Shown here in pieces: positions 28,368 to 36,643 of a stretch of DNA of 64,000 nt. Every line of letters begins with the position of its first letter. Within the stretch, counting starts at the first letter, position 1. Both the position numbers and the translations under genes were made by a program. The notes beneath the pieces were generated by a model. It was given only the letters and a program-made list of their open reading frames with translations. It was not told the DNA's origin and searched no databases. The stretch comes from Metabacillus litoralis (GTDB lineage: Bacteria > Bacillota > Bacilli > Bacillales > Bacillaceae), in assembly GCF_007994985.1 (NCBI RefSeq), contig NZ_VOQF01000003.1, positions 124,001 through 188,000 on the forward strand, written 5' to 3'.

Positions 28368-28977
28368 CATTACACCTCCTCTTGCTATGAACTTGTTTTT
28401 CTAGATTAAAGTGTCGGCATGTACATTGTTCAATTTAAGTTGTCAACATACAGCACAAAGCTTTCTGATCATGTTGAACTTTGCGTCTTTTATAAGTTTT
28501 TAGGAAGACCATTTCAAGTACCAACATTTTGTTTGCTTTTTAAAATTCTTCAATCATCATTCTACAAAATTGTAAAATATACATCCTAATTGTAAATCTG
28601 TGAATTTTTATTGTCAAGCCTATGACCGTAGTGATTTCAGTGTTTCTAGCGAATTTGTTGAATAAATCATTAAATCAACGAGAATAATTGTTGCTTTTTG
28701 TCGAAGTGTGTCACGTGATTAGCAGATATTTTTCGACATACTATGATTATATGGAGCTTTGTAATGATCATGTAAGGTGTTACATCTTCACTCATTGATT
28801 TTACGACAATATTCAAGCAGAATCACGCTTTCAAACATTACGGGATTTCCTATGGCAGTGGTTTACCAATCTATTTAGAAGTATATTTTTGAAGAAATAT
28901 TTTTTTATAATAACTTATTTTCACCCAATAACTTAGTAATATACAAAATATTTATGTAATATTTAAATTTAAACAAA
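28368..28977. other. Long non-coding gap between recA and rny
   Basis: About 610 bases without an open frame of useful length on either strand. A TTGACA (minus strand, 28441-28446) with TACATG 17 bases on could be the rny promoter. In B. subtilis pbpX occupies this place; I see no recognisable piece of it. Confidence 0.5.
28418..28446 (-). promoter_or_regulatory. Possible sigma-A promoter of rny
   Basis: A perfect -35 TTGACA is followed after 17 bases by TACATG, a weak -10. It would start transcription about 60 bases before the gene. Confidence 0.35.
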
Positions 28978-28999
28978 AAAAGGGCATATCTGCCCTTTT
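28978..28999 (-). terminator. Terminator of recA
   Basis: AAAAGGGCA pairs with TGCCCTTTT, loop TATC, followed on the minus strand by a T-run; 9 bases beyond the recA stop. Confidence 0.88.
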
Positions 29000-29007
29000 A
29001 TACTGCC

Positions 29008-30042
29008 TTACTCTCCTAATAGGTTTAATTCTTCATTCTCAGGAGCAATTACTTCTTCATCTAATCCATAATGCTTACGGATTTTCTCTTGAATCTCAAG
29101 TCTAATTGCTGGATTCTCTTTTAGGAATTGCTTGGCATTTTCGCGACCTTGACCTAAGCGCTCTTCATTGTACGAATACCAAGAACCACTTTTTTGCACA
29201 AGATCAATATCTGTACCTAAGTCGACAATTTCCCCTTCTTTAGAGATTCCCTCACCATACATAATGTCTACCTCAGCAACTTTAAAAGGAGGAGCAACTT
29301 TATTTTTCACAACTTTAATTTTCGTTTTGTTACCAACCATGTCATTTCCTTGCTTTAGTGTCTCTGCTCTACGAACCTCTAAACGCACAGATGAATAGAA
29401 TTTAAGCGCACGACCACCAGGAGTAGTTTCGGGATTTCCAAACATTACACCAATTTTTTCACGAATTTGGTTGATGAAAATAGCAATTGTTTTTGATTTA
29501 TTAATAGAACCTGATAATTTACGTAAAGCCTGTGACATTAAACGTGCTTGAAGACCAACATGAGAATCACCCATCTCACCTTCAATTTCAGCTTTTGGTA
29601 CTAGAGCTGCAACTGAGTCAATTACAAGAATATCTACTGCTCCACTACGTACAAGAGCTTCAGCTATTTCAAGTGCTTGTTCACCAGTATCAGGTTGTGA
29701 TAATAATAGTTCATCAATATTAACACCGAGCTTTTGAGCATATACAGGATCAAGAGCGTGTTCTGCATCAATAAATGCAGCTTGACCACCTTGTTGTTGT
29801 ACTTCTGCAATTGCATGAAGAGCAACAGTGGTTTTACCAGAGCTCTCAGGACCATATATTTCTATTATTCTACCACGTGGATATCCACCTACCCCTAATG
29901 CAGCATCAAGTGCAAGTGAACCACTTGGTGAAGTTAAAATCTTTCTATCTGTTTGTTCACCTAACTTCATTATAGAACCTTTACCGAATTGTTTCTCTAT
30001 TTGTTTTAACGCCATATCTAAGGCAGCTTGACGATCGCTCAC
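29008..30042 (-). CDS. recA: Recombinase RecA
   Basis: RecA forms filaments on single-stranded DNA, drives strand exchange and triggers LexA self-cleavage. The 344-residue chain has Walker [10 protein letters not shown], the [27 protein letters not shown] block, the DNA-binding loop [20 protein letters not shown] and a short acidic tail. The start is a GTG at 30042 placed 7 bases after AGGAGG, giving (M)[13 protein letters not shown] as in B. subtilis; the frame stays open upstream but lacks a better start. A sigma-A promoter and an SOS box lie just upstream, and a terminator separates it from rny. cinA is immediately upstream, a common neighbour. Confidence 0.98.
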   Translation of the reverse strand: MSDRQAALDMALKQIEKQFGKGSIMKLGEQTDRKILTSPSGSLALDAALGVGGYPRGRIIEIYGPESSGKTTVALHAIAEVQQQGGQAAFIDAEHALDPVYAQKLGVNIDELLLSQPDTGEQALEIAEALVRSGAVDILVIDSVAALVPKAEIEGEMGDSHVGLQARLMSQALRKLSGSINKSKTIAIFINQIREKIGVMFGNPETTPGGRALKFYSSVRLEVRRAETLKQGNDMVGNKTKIKVVKNKVAPPFKVAEVDIMYGEGISKEGEIVDLGTDIDLVQKSGSWYSYNEERLGQGRENAKQFLKENPAIRLEIQEKIRKHYGLDEEVIAPENEELNLLGE

Positions 30043-30073
30043 AAAATTTCCTCCTCTAAATGAATCTATAATA

Positions 30074-30102
30074 AATATAACGCATTTTATATCATTTGCC
30101 AA
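30074..30102 (-). promoter_or_regulatory. Sigma-A promoter of recA
   Basis: TTGGCA (30097-30102), 17 bases, TATATT (30074-30079) on the minus strand, about 30 bases before the ribosome binding site and just downstream of the LexA box. Confidence 0.75.
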
Positions 30103-30110
30103 GTGAAAAC

Positions 30111-30124
30111 CGAACATTTATTCG
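30111..30124. promoter_or_regulatory. LexA (SOS) box of recA
   Basis: CGAACATTTATTCG matches CGAAC-N4-GTTCG at all but one position and lies 8 bases upstream of the recA -35. Known B. subtilis recA regulation is by LexA (DinR) at such a site. Confidence 0.75.
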
Positions 30125-30242
30125 ATTGTTTTAGCTATGAAGTTTTCTTCATAATTATATTTTATCTTACTAAAAAATTCTATTTTCTCAGCATAATAAC
30201 ATGTGGAAACTCAATTTTAAAATTTATTATTTAATTTCGAAG

Positions 30243-30275
30243 AAAAAAGATCTGAATAAGTACCAGATCTTTTTT
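30243..30275 (-). terminator. Terminator of the pgsA-cinA transcript
   Basis: AAAAAAGATCTG pairs with CAGATCTTTTTT over a 9-base loop, 15 bases beyond cinA. It separates cinA from recA. Confidence 0.85.
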
Positions 30276-30289
30276 CATCAATTAGTATA

Positions 30290-31540
30290 TCATTCTATTT
30301 CATTTAATAGTTTGACCAAATAGTGACATCCATACTTTACCGTCTTTAGTCTTATTCCGTTTCTGGATCCTGCTAAATTTAAGTTATACACCTTTGTATA
30401 ATCATCACTAAGTGATATACCGATAAAGACCGTACCAACTGGTTTATTTTCCTGTGTAGTGGGTCCAGCAACACCAGTAAAGCTTATTCCTATATCACTA
30501 CCAGTAAGCTTGCGTATTTGTTTAGCCATTTCATTTGCACATTGTTCACTCACTGCACCATATGTTTCAAGAATGTGTTGATCTACTTGTAAAATTCTAT
30601 GCTTAACATCATTCGTGTATCCAACAATACTTCCGTTGAAAATGATTCCTGCACCCTCTAGTGCTGTAATATGCTCTGAAAACATCCCACCAGTTAAACT
30701 TTCTGCAGCGGCGATTGTTTTTTTCTTCTCCATCAGAATATTTTTCAGCTCATTAACAATTGTTGTTTGTTCATAACCATAGAAAAACACACCAACACGT
30801 TCATTTATTTTATTCTCTATTTCATCTAATAGCTTATTAGCTACTTTTTCGTCTTTATGCTTTGCTGTTAGTCTTAAAGTAACTTCTCCATCTGCTGCTA
30901 AAGGAGCTATTGTAGGATTGGTTTGTTGATCAATTAAATCTTGAATATCTGTTTCTAATTGAGATTCTCCAATACCAAAAAAACGTAAAACCCGTGAAGT
31001 TAATCTATCTTGAAGGCCTAATTTTTCATGAAAGTATTCTATACCATATTTATTAAACATAGGTCTCAGTTCACTAGGTGGACCAGGTAATAGCATGTAT
31101 GTTATTTCATTCACTTGGAAAGCCATGCCGGGAGCCATACCATAGTCATTTCTTAATATGTATGAACCATCTATAACAAGTGCCTGCTTTTTATTGTTTT
31201 CAGACATGACACGTTTTGTTTGAGTAAAATATTGCTCAATGCTTTGTAATGCATGTTGATCAAAGTTAAGTGTTTTACCAACTGCTTTTGAAACAGTTTC
31301 TTTCGTTAAATCATCTTTAGTAGGTCCTAAGCCTCCAGTAAATATAATTACATTAGATCTTTTTTGCGCAATTTCAATAGCTTGTTCAAGACGTGCTGGG
31401 TTATCACCAACTACTGTATGATAGTATACATTTAGACCAAGCTCTGCTAATTGCTGTGATAAAAATTGTGCATTACTATTAACGATTTGACCAAGCAATA
31501 ACTCAGATCCAACAGCAATTATTTCAGTACGAATATTCAT
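30290..31540 (-). CDS. cinA: CinA, competence/damage-inducible protein with nicotinamide-nucleotide amidase domain
   Basis: A 416-residue two-domain protein. The N-terminal MoCF-like domain (1-170) has [16 protein letters not shown] and [11 protein letters not shown] and in relatives acts as an ADP-ribose pyrophosphatase. The C-terminal domain (about 255-412) has [16 protein letters not shown] and [22 protein letters not shown], the pyridine-nucleotide amidase (PncC-like) signature that recycles NMN. In B. subtilis and pneumococcus it is expressed in competence and sits beside recA. It is 23 bases after pgsA, so it belongs to that transcript. Confidence 0.95.
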   Translation of the reverse strand: MNIRTEIIAVGSELLLGQIVNSNAQFLSQQLAELGLNVYYHTVVGDNPARLEQAIEIAQKRSNVIIFTGGLGPTKDDLTKETVSKAVGKTLNFDQHALQSIEQYFTQTKRVMSENNKKQALVIDGSYILRNDYGMAPGMAFQVNEITYMLLPGPPSELRPMFNKYGIEYFHEKLGLQDRLTSRVLRFFGIGESQLETDIQDLIDQQTNPTIAPLAADGEVTLRLTAKHKDEKVANKLLDEIENKINERVGVFFYGYEQTTIVNELKNILMEKKKTIAAAESLTGGMFSEHITALEGAGIIFNGSIVGYTNDVKHRILQVDQHILETYGAVSEQCANEMAKQIRKLTGSDIGISFTGVAGPTTQENKPVGTVFIGISLSDDYTKVYNLNLAGSRNGIRLKTVKYGCHYLVKLLNEIE

Positions 31541-31563
31541 TGTTTACCTCCTTAGAATAAACG

Positions 31564-32142
31564 TTATTTTGAGTTAATAAACGCTTGTTTATTTTTAATA
31601 AAATAATCCCAACCAGAATAAACAGTAAAAAATGTTGCAACCCATAAAGAAATAGAAGCAAAAGGCAGATTAATAAATTCGAAAGGAATATTATGTAATA
31701 AAAGAGCTGAAATTGCTATAATTTGCGCCCAAGTTTTAATTTTACCTAACATATTAGCTGCTACTACTTCACCCTCACCTGCTAAAACAAGTCTTAACCC
31801 TGTAACTGCAAACTCACGACTAATAATAAGAATGACCATCCATGCAGGAGCAAGTTCAAGATCGACCAAGATAATGAGTGCAGCAGAAACTAATAACTTG
31901 TCTGCTAGAGGATCTAAGAATTTTCCAAGGTTTGTAACCATATTTAATTTTCTTGCATAATACCCATCAATCCAATCTGTAGTTGAGGCGATAATAAAGA
32001 TGATTGCTCCTATAAAATGTGTTAGTAAAATAGACTCTGACCCTAATGTCAATGTTCCCCATTCAAATGGAGCAAGCATAATTAGCATAAATACTGGAAT
32101 TAAGAAAATTCGTGAGATTGTTATTTTATTCGGTAAGTTCAT
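31564..32142 (-). CDS. pgsA: CDP-diacylglycerol-glycerol-3-phosphate 3-phosphatidyltransferase
   Basis: PgsA makes phosphatidylglycerol phosphate, the committed step to the main anionic phospholipid. The 192-residue membrane protein has several hydrophobic segments and the CDP-alcohol phosphotransferase motif spread over DWIDGYYARKLNMVTNLG then KFLDPLADK, with all catalytic aspartates. The ATG at 32142 follows GGAGG by 8 bases and gives MNLPNKITISR; the in-frame codons further upstream lack a ribosome binding site. It follows rodZ in the same direction, but a long palindrome lies between them. Confidence 0.95.
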   Translation of the reverse strand: MNLPNKITISRIFLIPVFMLIMLAPFEWGTLTLGSESILLTHFIGAIIFIIASTTDWIDGYYARKLNMVTNLGKFLDPLADKLLVSAALIILVDLELAPAWMVILIISREFAVTGLRLVLAGEGEVVAANMLGKIKTWAQIIAISALLLHNIPFEFINLPFASISLWVATFFTVYSGWDYFIKNKQAFINSK

Positions 32143-32204
32143 AATACATATCCTCCGTATTCGTTTGTTTGTGAAATGGTACTTTTTTTCTTCCAATTAA
32201 AACA

Positions 32205-32298
32205 GGACGACTCCGAGAATGTCAGAGCTCTCCTTAAGATATTCGTGAAACAAACTTCATACCTTAGGAGAGGTTTTAGACATTCTTTGAGTCAGTCC
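32205..32298 (-). repeat. Long imperfect palindrome between rodZ and pgsA
   Basis: Nested arms pair across 94 bases: GGACGACTC with GAGTCAGTCC (one bulge), GAATGTC with GACATTC, and CTCTCCTTAAG with CTTAGGAGAG (one bulge), leaving a loop of about 24 bases. It begins right at the rodZ stop codon and on the minus strand ends in TGTTTTAATT, so it may terminate or attenuate. Its size and layered arms are unlike the simple terminators elsewhere in the window. Confidence 0.65.
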
Positions 32299-33186
32299 CT
32301 ATTCTTTCATATAAATAATTGTAATATTTTGAGGAGTTTTCTTCGTATCCTCATATTTTAAAAGCTCACCATTGATTTTCAAATCTGTTCCAGGGACGTT
32401 GCCAACCCTCACTGTAATTTCAGATTCTGCTGAGAAATCATTTGCTTGTGTTTCTCCTTTTGGAATTTCCTCACCAAAAAAGGTTTTTCCTTTACCATTT
32501 TTAATACCCACCCATGTACGGTCTTTTGCGATGACCTCTAACTCAAACTTATCTGTTCCTGAAAGTTCATATACTGTATTTGAACCATTAACTTCTTTAA
32601 ATGTTAAGGTTTGTACAGGTTTTTCTTCCTCAGGGGGAGCACTTTCCTCATCATCAGCTACAGGTTCTTCATCTGTTATTTCTGTTTCTGTTTCTGTTTC
32701 ATCTTCAGATGCAACATTATCAATTTTCTCGAATTCACTATCATTTACTTCAGTTATGTTTGTTTCATTTTCATTTTCCTGATCATTTACCGCTGCATTT
32801 TGTCTCCAAATCCAAAAGCCAACTGCGATAATTAAAATGAGCAAAATCAAACCAAATTTAGGAAGTAACTCAACAAACTTAGACGCAGTTTTGGGTAATT
32901 CTCTTTGCGTTTTCACTCGTGAAAGTTGTTCAGGGACATCCTCTTTATATGTAGTTGGTACTTCATTCTTGAATTCCTCAAAAAGATCATCTGCATTCAA
33001 ATTAACAGCTTCAGCATATTGTTTAATAAATGCTCTTGCATAAAATTTCCCTGGCATCATAGAGTAATTACCCTCTTCAATACCTAATAAATATCTTTTT
33101 TGAATTTTTGTTATAGCTTGAAGGTCATCTAAACTAATATTTCTTTCCTCTCTTGCTTGTTTCAGTCGATTTCCTAATTCACTCAA
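32299..33186 (-). CDS. rodZ: RodZ-like cell shape protein (YmfM)
   Basis: RodZ links the MreB cytoskeleton to the membrane. The 295-residue protein has an N-terminal HTH_25 domain (LGNRLKQAREERNISLDDLQAITKIQKRYL), a basic juxtamembrane stretch, one membrane segment (FGLILLILIIAVGFWIW, about residue 115-132), an acidic Glu/Asp-rich linker and a C-terminal DUF4115 domain (LEVIAKDRTWVGIKNGKGKTFFGEEIPKG). I place the start at a TTG (33186) 8 bases after GGGGTG, giving (M)SELGNRLKQ. It follows ymfK by 16 bases. Confidence 0.9.
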   Translation of the reverse strand: MSELGNRLKQAREERNISLDDLQAITKIQKRYLLGIEEGNYSMMPGKFYARAFIKQYAEAVNLNADDLFEEFKNEVPTTYKEDVPEQLSRVKTQRELPKTASKFVELLPKFGLILLILIIAVGFWIWRQNAAVNDQENENETNITEVNDSEFEKIDNVASEDETETETEITDEEPVADDEESAPPEEEKPVQTLTFKEVNGSNTVYELSGTDKFELEVIAKDRTWVGIKNGKGKTFFGEEIPKGETQANDFSAESEITVRVGNVPGTDLKINGELLKYEDTKKTPQNITIIYMKE

Positions 33187-33202
33187 CCGTAACACCCCAT
33201 AA

Positions 33203-33994
33203 TTAAAAGTCAAAGCCTGAAAGACTTGGAGAATCAAACCTCATTTGTGGTTCTTCAACATCTTTATACGTAATTTCTTCGTCAGGATCATTGCGAATTT
33301 CTATTATATAATCGAAATCATCAATTGTATATTCTGTATTTTGAACAAAAATATCTGGATGCTCTACTACCTTGGTTGCAGATAGTCTCATGATCTCTCT
33401 AACTAACTGTAAATGCTTTTCAGATCCTCGTCTAGTAGATACTATACCATCTATAATAAATACATTATCTTCACTATATTCATCAGCAATCAACTGACTT
33501 CTAATTGTTTGCTTAAGAAGTGTTGATGAAACAAATAACCATTTTTTATTGGCATTAACACTTGAAGCAACTATTGATTCAGTTTTACCTACCCTAGGCA
33601 TTCCACGAATCCCCACTAACTTATGACCATCTTGCTTATATAATTCTGCCATAAAATCAACTAAGAGTCCAAGCTCATCTCTTACAAACCGAAATGTTTT
33701 TTTATCATCTGCATCTCTTTGTATATATCTTCCGTGTCGAACTGCTAAACGATCTCGGAGCTTAGGTACACGTAGCTTTGTAACAGTTATATTGTCCATT
33801 GTATTTAATATTGATTCAAGTCTTCTTACTTGATTATTACTTTCACACTTTAACAATAATCCTCGACGTGAATCATCTACACCATTGATCGTCACAATAT
33901 TTATTGATAACATCCCTAATAAAGATGCAACATCACCTAGAAGACCAGGTCGGTTTTTTTGTATTTCATATTCTAAATACCATTCATATGGCAA
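33203..33994 (-). CDS. ymfK: YmfK family protein (DUF3388; ACT-like domain plus P-loop)
   Basis: A 263-residue protein of unknown role conserved at this place in Bacilli. Residues 1-75 (PYEWYLEYEIQKNRPGLLGD...LSINIVTINGVD) look like an ACT ligand-binding domain. A perfect Walker A, GMPRVGKT, lies at residues 131-138, followed by FVSSTLLKQTI and a hydrophobic DNVFIIDGIVS that could be Walker B. An allosterically controlled ATPase is a fair guess, not a known fact. The start is TTG (33994) 6-7 bases after AAGGAGGG. It heads the ymfK-rodZ-pgsA-cinA run. Confidence 0.85.
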   Translation of the reverse strand: MPYEWYLEYEIQKNRPGLLGDVASLLGMLSINIVTINGVDDSRRGLLLKCESNNQVRRLESILNTMDNITVTKLRVPKLRDRLAVRHGRYIQRDADDKKTFRFVRDELGLLVDFMAELYKQDGHKLVGIRGMPRVGKTESIVASSVNANKKWLFVSSTLLKQTIRSQLIADEYSEDNVFIIDGIVSTRRGSEKHLQLVREIMRLSATKVVEHPDIFVQNTEYTIDDFDYIIEIRNDPDEEITYKDVEEPQMRFDSPSLSGFDF

Positions 33995-34179
33995 AATAAA
34001 CCCTCCTTATTAGAAGGCTCTGTTAAATTTCATAAAGATTTTGTTGCTACTGGTGGTATTAACAAAGCCATATAAATAAAAGTTCGAATCATCTTCATTA
34101 TATCATATATGATTTTTCCAAAAGATGAAAGATTTAAAAGAGGTATGAGGAAAATAACTAAGAATAAGTACATTGAAAA

Positions 34180-34201
34180 AAGAGAGGAAATCTCCTCTCT
34201 T
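34180..34201 (-). terminator. Terminator of ymfJ
   Basis: AAGAGAGGA pairs with TCCTCTCTT (loop AATC), overlapping the ymfJ stop, with a T-run after it on the minus strand. Confidence 0.8.
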
Positions 34202-34457
34202 AATTAGAACCGTTATCTTGAACAAGCTTAACCATCATGTTAGCAATAGCGTGCTGTTCTTGCTCTGACGCTACACTCCATAAATCTGCTAGTACTTTTT
34301 CTTGAGGATTTTTAGCTTCTACTTGCTTAGCTAAATAATCGCCGATTTCAAAAGCTAAATTAGAAATAACTTGATCATTCATACCTTCGTTTTGTGCATG
34401 ATCTAAACGATCACCAAGAAAACCTTTCCACTCATTCCAATTATCTAAAACAGACAT
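34200..34457 (-). CDS. ymfJ: YmfJ, DUF3243 family protein
   Basis: An 85-residue soluble, helical protein with the DUF3243 pattern: SVLDNWNEWKGFLGDRLDHAQ, then IGDYLAKQVEAKNPQEKVLADLW and EQHAIANMMVKLVQ. Function unknown. Synteny (ymfI-ymfJ-ymfK) supports the name. The ribosome binding site is a strong AGGAGG 8 bases upstream of the ATG. Confidence 0.88.
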   Translation of the reverse strand: MSVLDNWNEWKGFLGDRLDHAQNEGMNDQVISNLAFEIGDYLAKQVEAKNPQEKVLADLWSVASEQEQHAIANMMVKLVQDNGSN

Positions 34458-34537
34458 AGGAGTACCTCCTTTTTTTATTGTTACATGTGTATTATTCCTT
34501 TAGGAAAAACATTTTATTCAAATAAATAAAGAAACCT

Positions 34538-35260
34538 TTAAATCCATCCCCCATCAACTGATATTACTTGTCCAGTTATGTAAGAGGATTTTTCAGAAGC
34601 TAAAAATACGACAGCTTCAGCTACTTCGTTAGGATGCCCCAATCGACCTATAGGAATTCCTTCTGATAATTCTTCTAATTCATCTTTATTAAAATTTGAA
34701 AGCATATTGGTTGAAATTGCACCTGGAGCTATCGCGTTTACTCTCACTTTACTTGGACCTACTTCTTTTGCCAGAGCCTTTACAAAGGAATTTTGCCCTC
34801 CCTTGACCATTGAATATAAAACTTCACATGAAGCACCAGTTATTCCCCATATTGACGAAATAACAATAATATTCCCTGATTTTTTACTAATCATTGGGGG
34901 TAGTAATTTTTGCGCTAAGCGAAAAGGGCTTGATATATGTAATTGAATCATTTGATCTATTTCCTGATCATTCATATCTGTTATTAATCCATAGAAACTA
35001 TTACCGCTATTTAATACAAGTAAATCAATTGGGACTGAAATTTGATGAATTAGTTCATTAACACCAGATATAGTAGACAGGTCTGCTTGAACTGGAATGA
35101 TCTTACTTTCACTACCTGTGAATTTTTCAATAAACTCCTTAATTGCTGTTTCATTTTTATTAAAATGAACATATAGTGAATACCCTTCATTCAATAATTT
35201 TTCTGCTATGGCAGCTCCAATCCCTCCACTAGCACCTGTTATTAATGCGAATTTCCCCAT
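34538..35260 (-). CDS. ymfI: Short-chain dehydrogenase/reductase (YmfI)
   Basis: A 240-residue SDR with the cofactor motif TGASGGIG (residues 8-15), NSGN in place of the usual NNAG, catalytic Ser in ISSIWG and the YSMVK (YxxxK) pair, and a C-terminal GQVISVDGGW. It resembles 3-oxoacyl-ACP reductase (FabG), and the elongation reaction is one option, but the real fabG of Bacilli lies with the fatty acid genes, so the substrate here is unknown. It lies downstream of the M16 peptidase pair, behind their terminator. Confidence 0.88.
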   Translation of the reverse strand: MGKFALITGASGGIGAAIAEKLLNEGYSLYVHFNKNETAIKEFIEKFTGSESKIIPVQADLSTISGVNELIHQISVPIDLLVLNSGNSFYGLITDMNDQEIDQMIQLHISSPFRLAQKLLPPMISKKSGNIIVISSIWGITGASCEVLYSMVKGGQNSFVKALAKEVGPSKVRVNAIAPGAISTNMLSNFNKDELEELSEGIPIGRLGHPNEVAEAVVFLASEKSSYITGQVISVDGGWI

Positions 35261-35298
35261 TTAAATGAACTCCTTAAGGTCTTATTATATTTGGTATT

Positions 35299-35331
35299 TA
35301 AAAAGGTCTGACTATTTGTCAGACCTTTTTA
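35299..35331 (-). terminator. Terminator of ymfF-ymfH
   Basis: TAAAAAGGTCTGAC pairs perfectly with GTCAGACCTTTTTA (14 bp, TATTT loop). Confidence 0.9.
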
Positions 35332-35356
35332 GTATATCATCTATATTTTAGTCATG

Positions 35357-36643
35357 TTACTTTGGAATAACCTGACAAACTGAAAATAATTTCTCTTCCA
35401 CAGCTTCATTCAAAACCTGATTTATGTCTTCTTTTGTTAAAGATTCCAATGTAGGAACAACATCAAAGAGGTTCATATCATTAAAAGCATATCTTGTGAA
35501 TTGATTTGCAATATATTCAGGTGAATTAACAGCCCTTAAAAATGAACCAATTTTTTTCTTTTTCGTAGCATCAAACTGACTAAAATCTCCACCATCTTTT
35601 TTTGCTGTAATAAGGATATTTTTGATTTTTTCTGCCAAAAGATCTGGATTATTTGTATCCCCACCGATCATTGCAAAGCCGAAGCCTTTTTCTTCTGTAT
35701 AATCATAGCTAAATGTATCATCAATTAAGCCTTCACCATATAATTCCTCATAATGATTAGAGCTTTTACTAAAGAGCATATCTAAAATAATATTCATTGA
35801 AAGCTCATATTTTAATAATTCTTTCCCAACTCTTTTAGGATTTTTAGCTTTTAATCCTACTAAACATTTTGAGCTTTGCACATTCATTCGTAGTTTTTCA
35901 ATTGACTTATATACCTCGTCTTCTTCAATAGGGAATTCCCTTTTAATTTCTTCTTGATTTGTAAAATCCTTTTTCTGTTGATTTTCTCTAACCTGATTCA
36001 AAATTTTCTCTGGCTCTACTGCACCGACAACAAATAAAAGCATGTTACTTGGATGATAAAAAGTATTGTAACATTCATATAGCGAATCCTTTGTTATTTT
36101 AGCAATAGACTCTTCTGTTCCAGCTATATCGATTCTAACTGGATGATTTTGATATAAGTTTTGAATGAGCCCAAAATATAAGCGCCAGTCTGGGTTATCA
36201 TCATACATATTTATTTCTTGCCCTATGATACCTTTTTCCTTCTCAACTGTTTTTTCCGAAAAGTAAGGTGTTTGAACGAAATCAATTAATGTTTCCAGGT
36301 TTTTATCAACATTACTTGTGCTAGAAAATAAATAAGCTGTTCTTGTAAATGATGTAAATGCATTTGCTGATGCACCTTGTTTACTAAATTGCTGAAATAC
36401 ATCACCATCTTCTTTTTCAAAAAGCTTGTGTTCAAGAAAATGAGCAATGCCGTCTGGAACTGATATTGATTTCTCCTCATTAAGAGGCACAAATTTATTA
36501 TCGATTGATCCATATTTTGTTGTAAATGTTGCATATGTTTTGTTAAATCCTTTTTTGGGCAAAACATAGACTTCAAGACCGTTCTCCATTTTTTCATGAT
36601 AAAGTGTTTCTTCTAATTGATCAAAACGAATAGGATTTGTCAT
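35357..36643 (-). CDS. ymfH: M16 family zinc peptidase YmfH (active-type subunit)
   Basis: A 428-residue inverzincin. The zinc motif HFLEH lies at residues 68-72, and the distal glutamate region is EKEKGIIGQEINMYDDNPDW. Its neighbour ymfF overlaps its start by 4 bases (ATGA) and lacks the motif, so the two probably make a heterodimer in which YmfH cuts and YmfF helps bind substrate, as in other two-subunit M16 peptidases. Natural substrate unknown. Relatives process small peptide precursors, which is a lead only. Confidence 0.9.
   Translation of the reverse strand: MTNPIRFDQLEETLYHEKMENGLEVYVLPKKGFNKTYATFTTKYGSIDNKFVPLNEEKSISVPDGIAHFLEHKLFEKEDGDVFQQFSKQGASANAFTSFTRTAYLFSSTSNVDKNLETLIDFVQTPYFSEKTVEKEKGIIGQEINMYDDNPDWRLYFGLIQNLYQNHPVRIDIAGTEESIAKITKDSLYECYNTFYHPSNMLLFVVGAVEPEKILNQVRENQQKKDFTNQEEIKREFPIEEDEVYKSIEKLRMNVQSSKCLVGLKAKNPKRVGKELLKYELSMNIILDMLFSKSSNHYEELYGEGLIDDTFSYDYTEEKGFGFAMIGGDTNNPDLLAEKIKNILITAKKDGGDFSQFDATKKKKIGSFLRAVNSPEYIANQFTRYAFNDMNLFDVVPTLESLTKEDINQVLNEAVEEKLFSVCQVIPK

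Noticed and set aside
30043-30117. Longer RecA start giving 25 extra residues
   Set aside because: The extension covers the promoter and ribosome binding site and is not found in RecA proteins; the GTG at 30042 has ideal spacing.
36286-36597. 103-codon frame inside ymfH on the same strand
   Set aside because: It is an out-of-frame shadow of the M16 peptidase gene, with no ribosome binding site and low-complexity composition.
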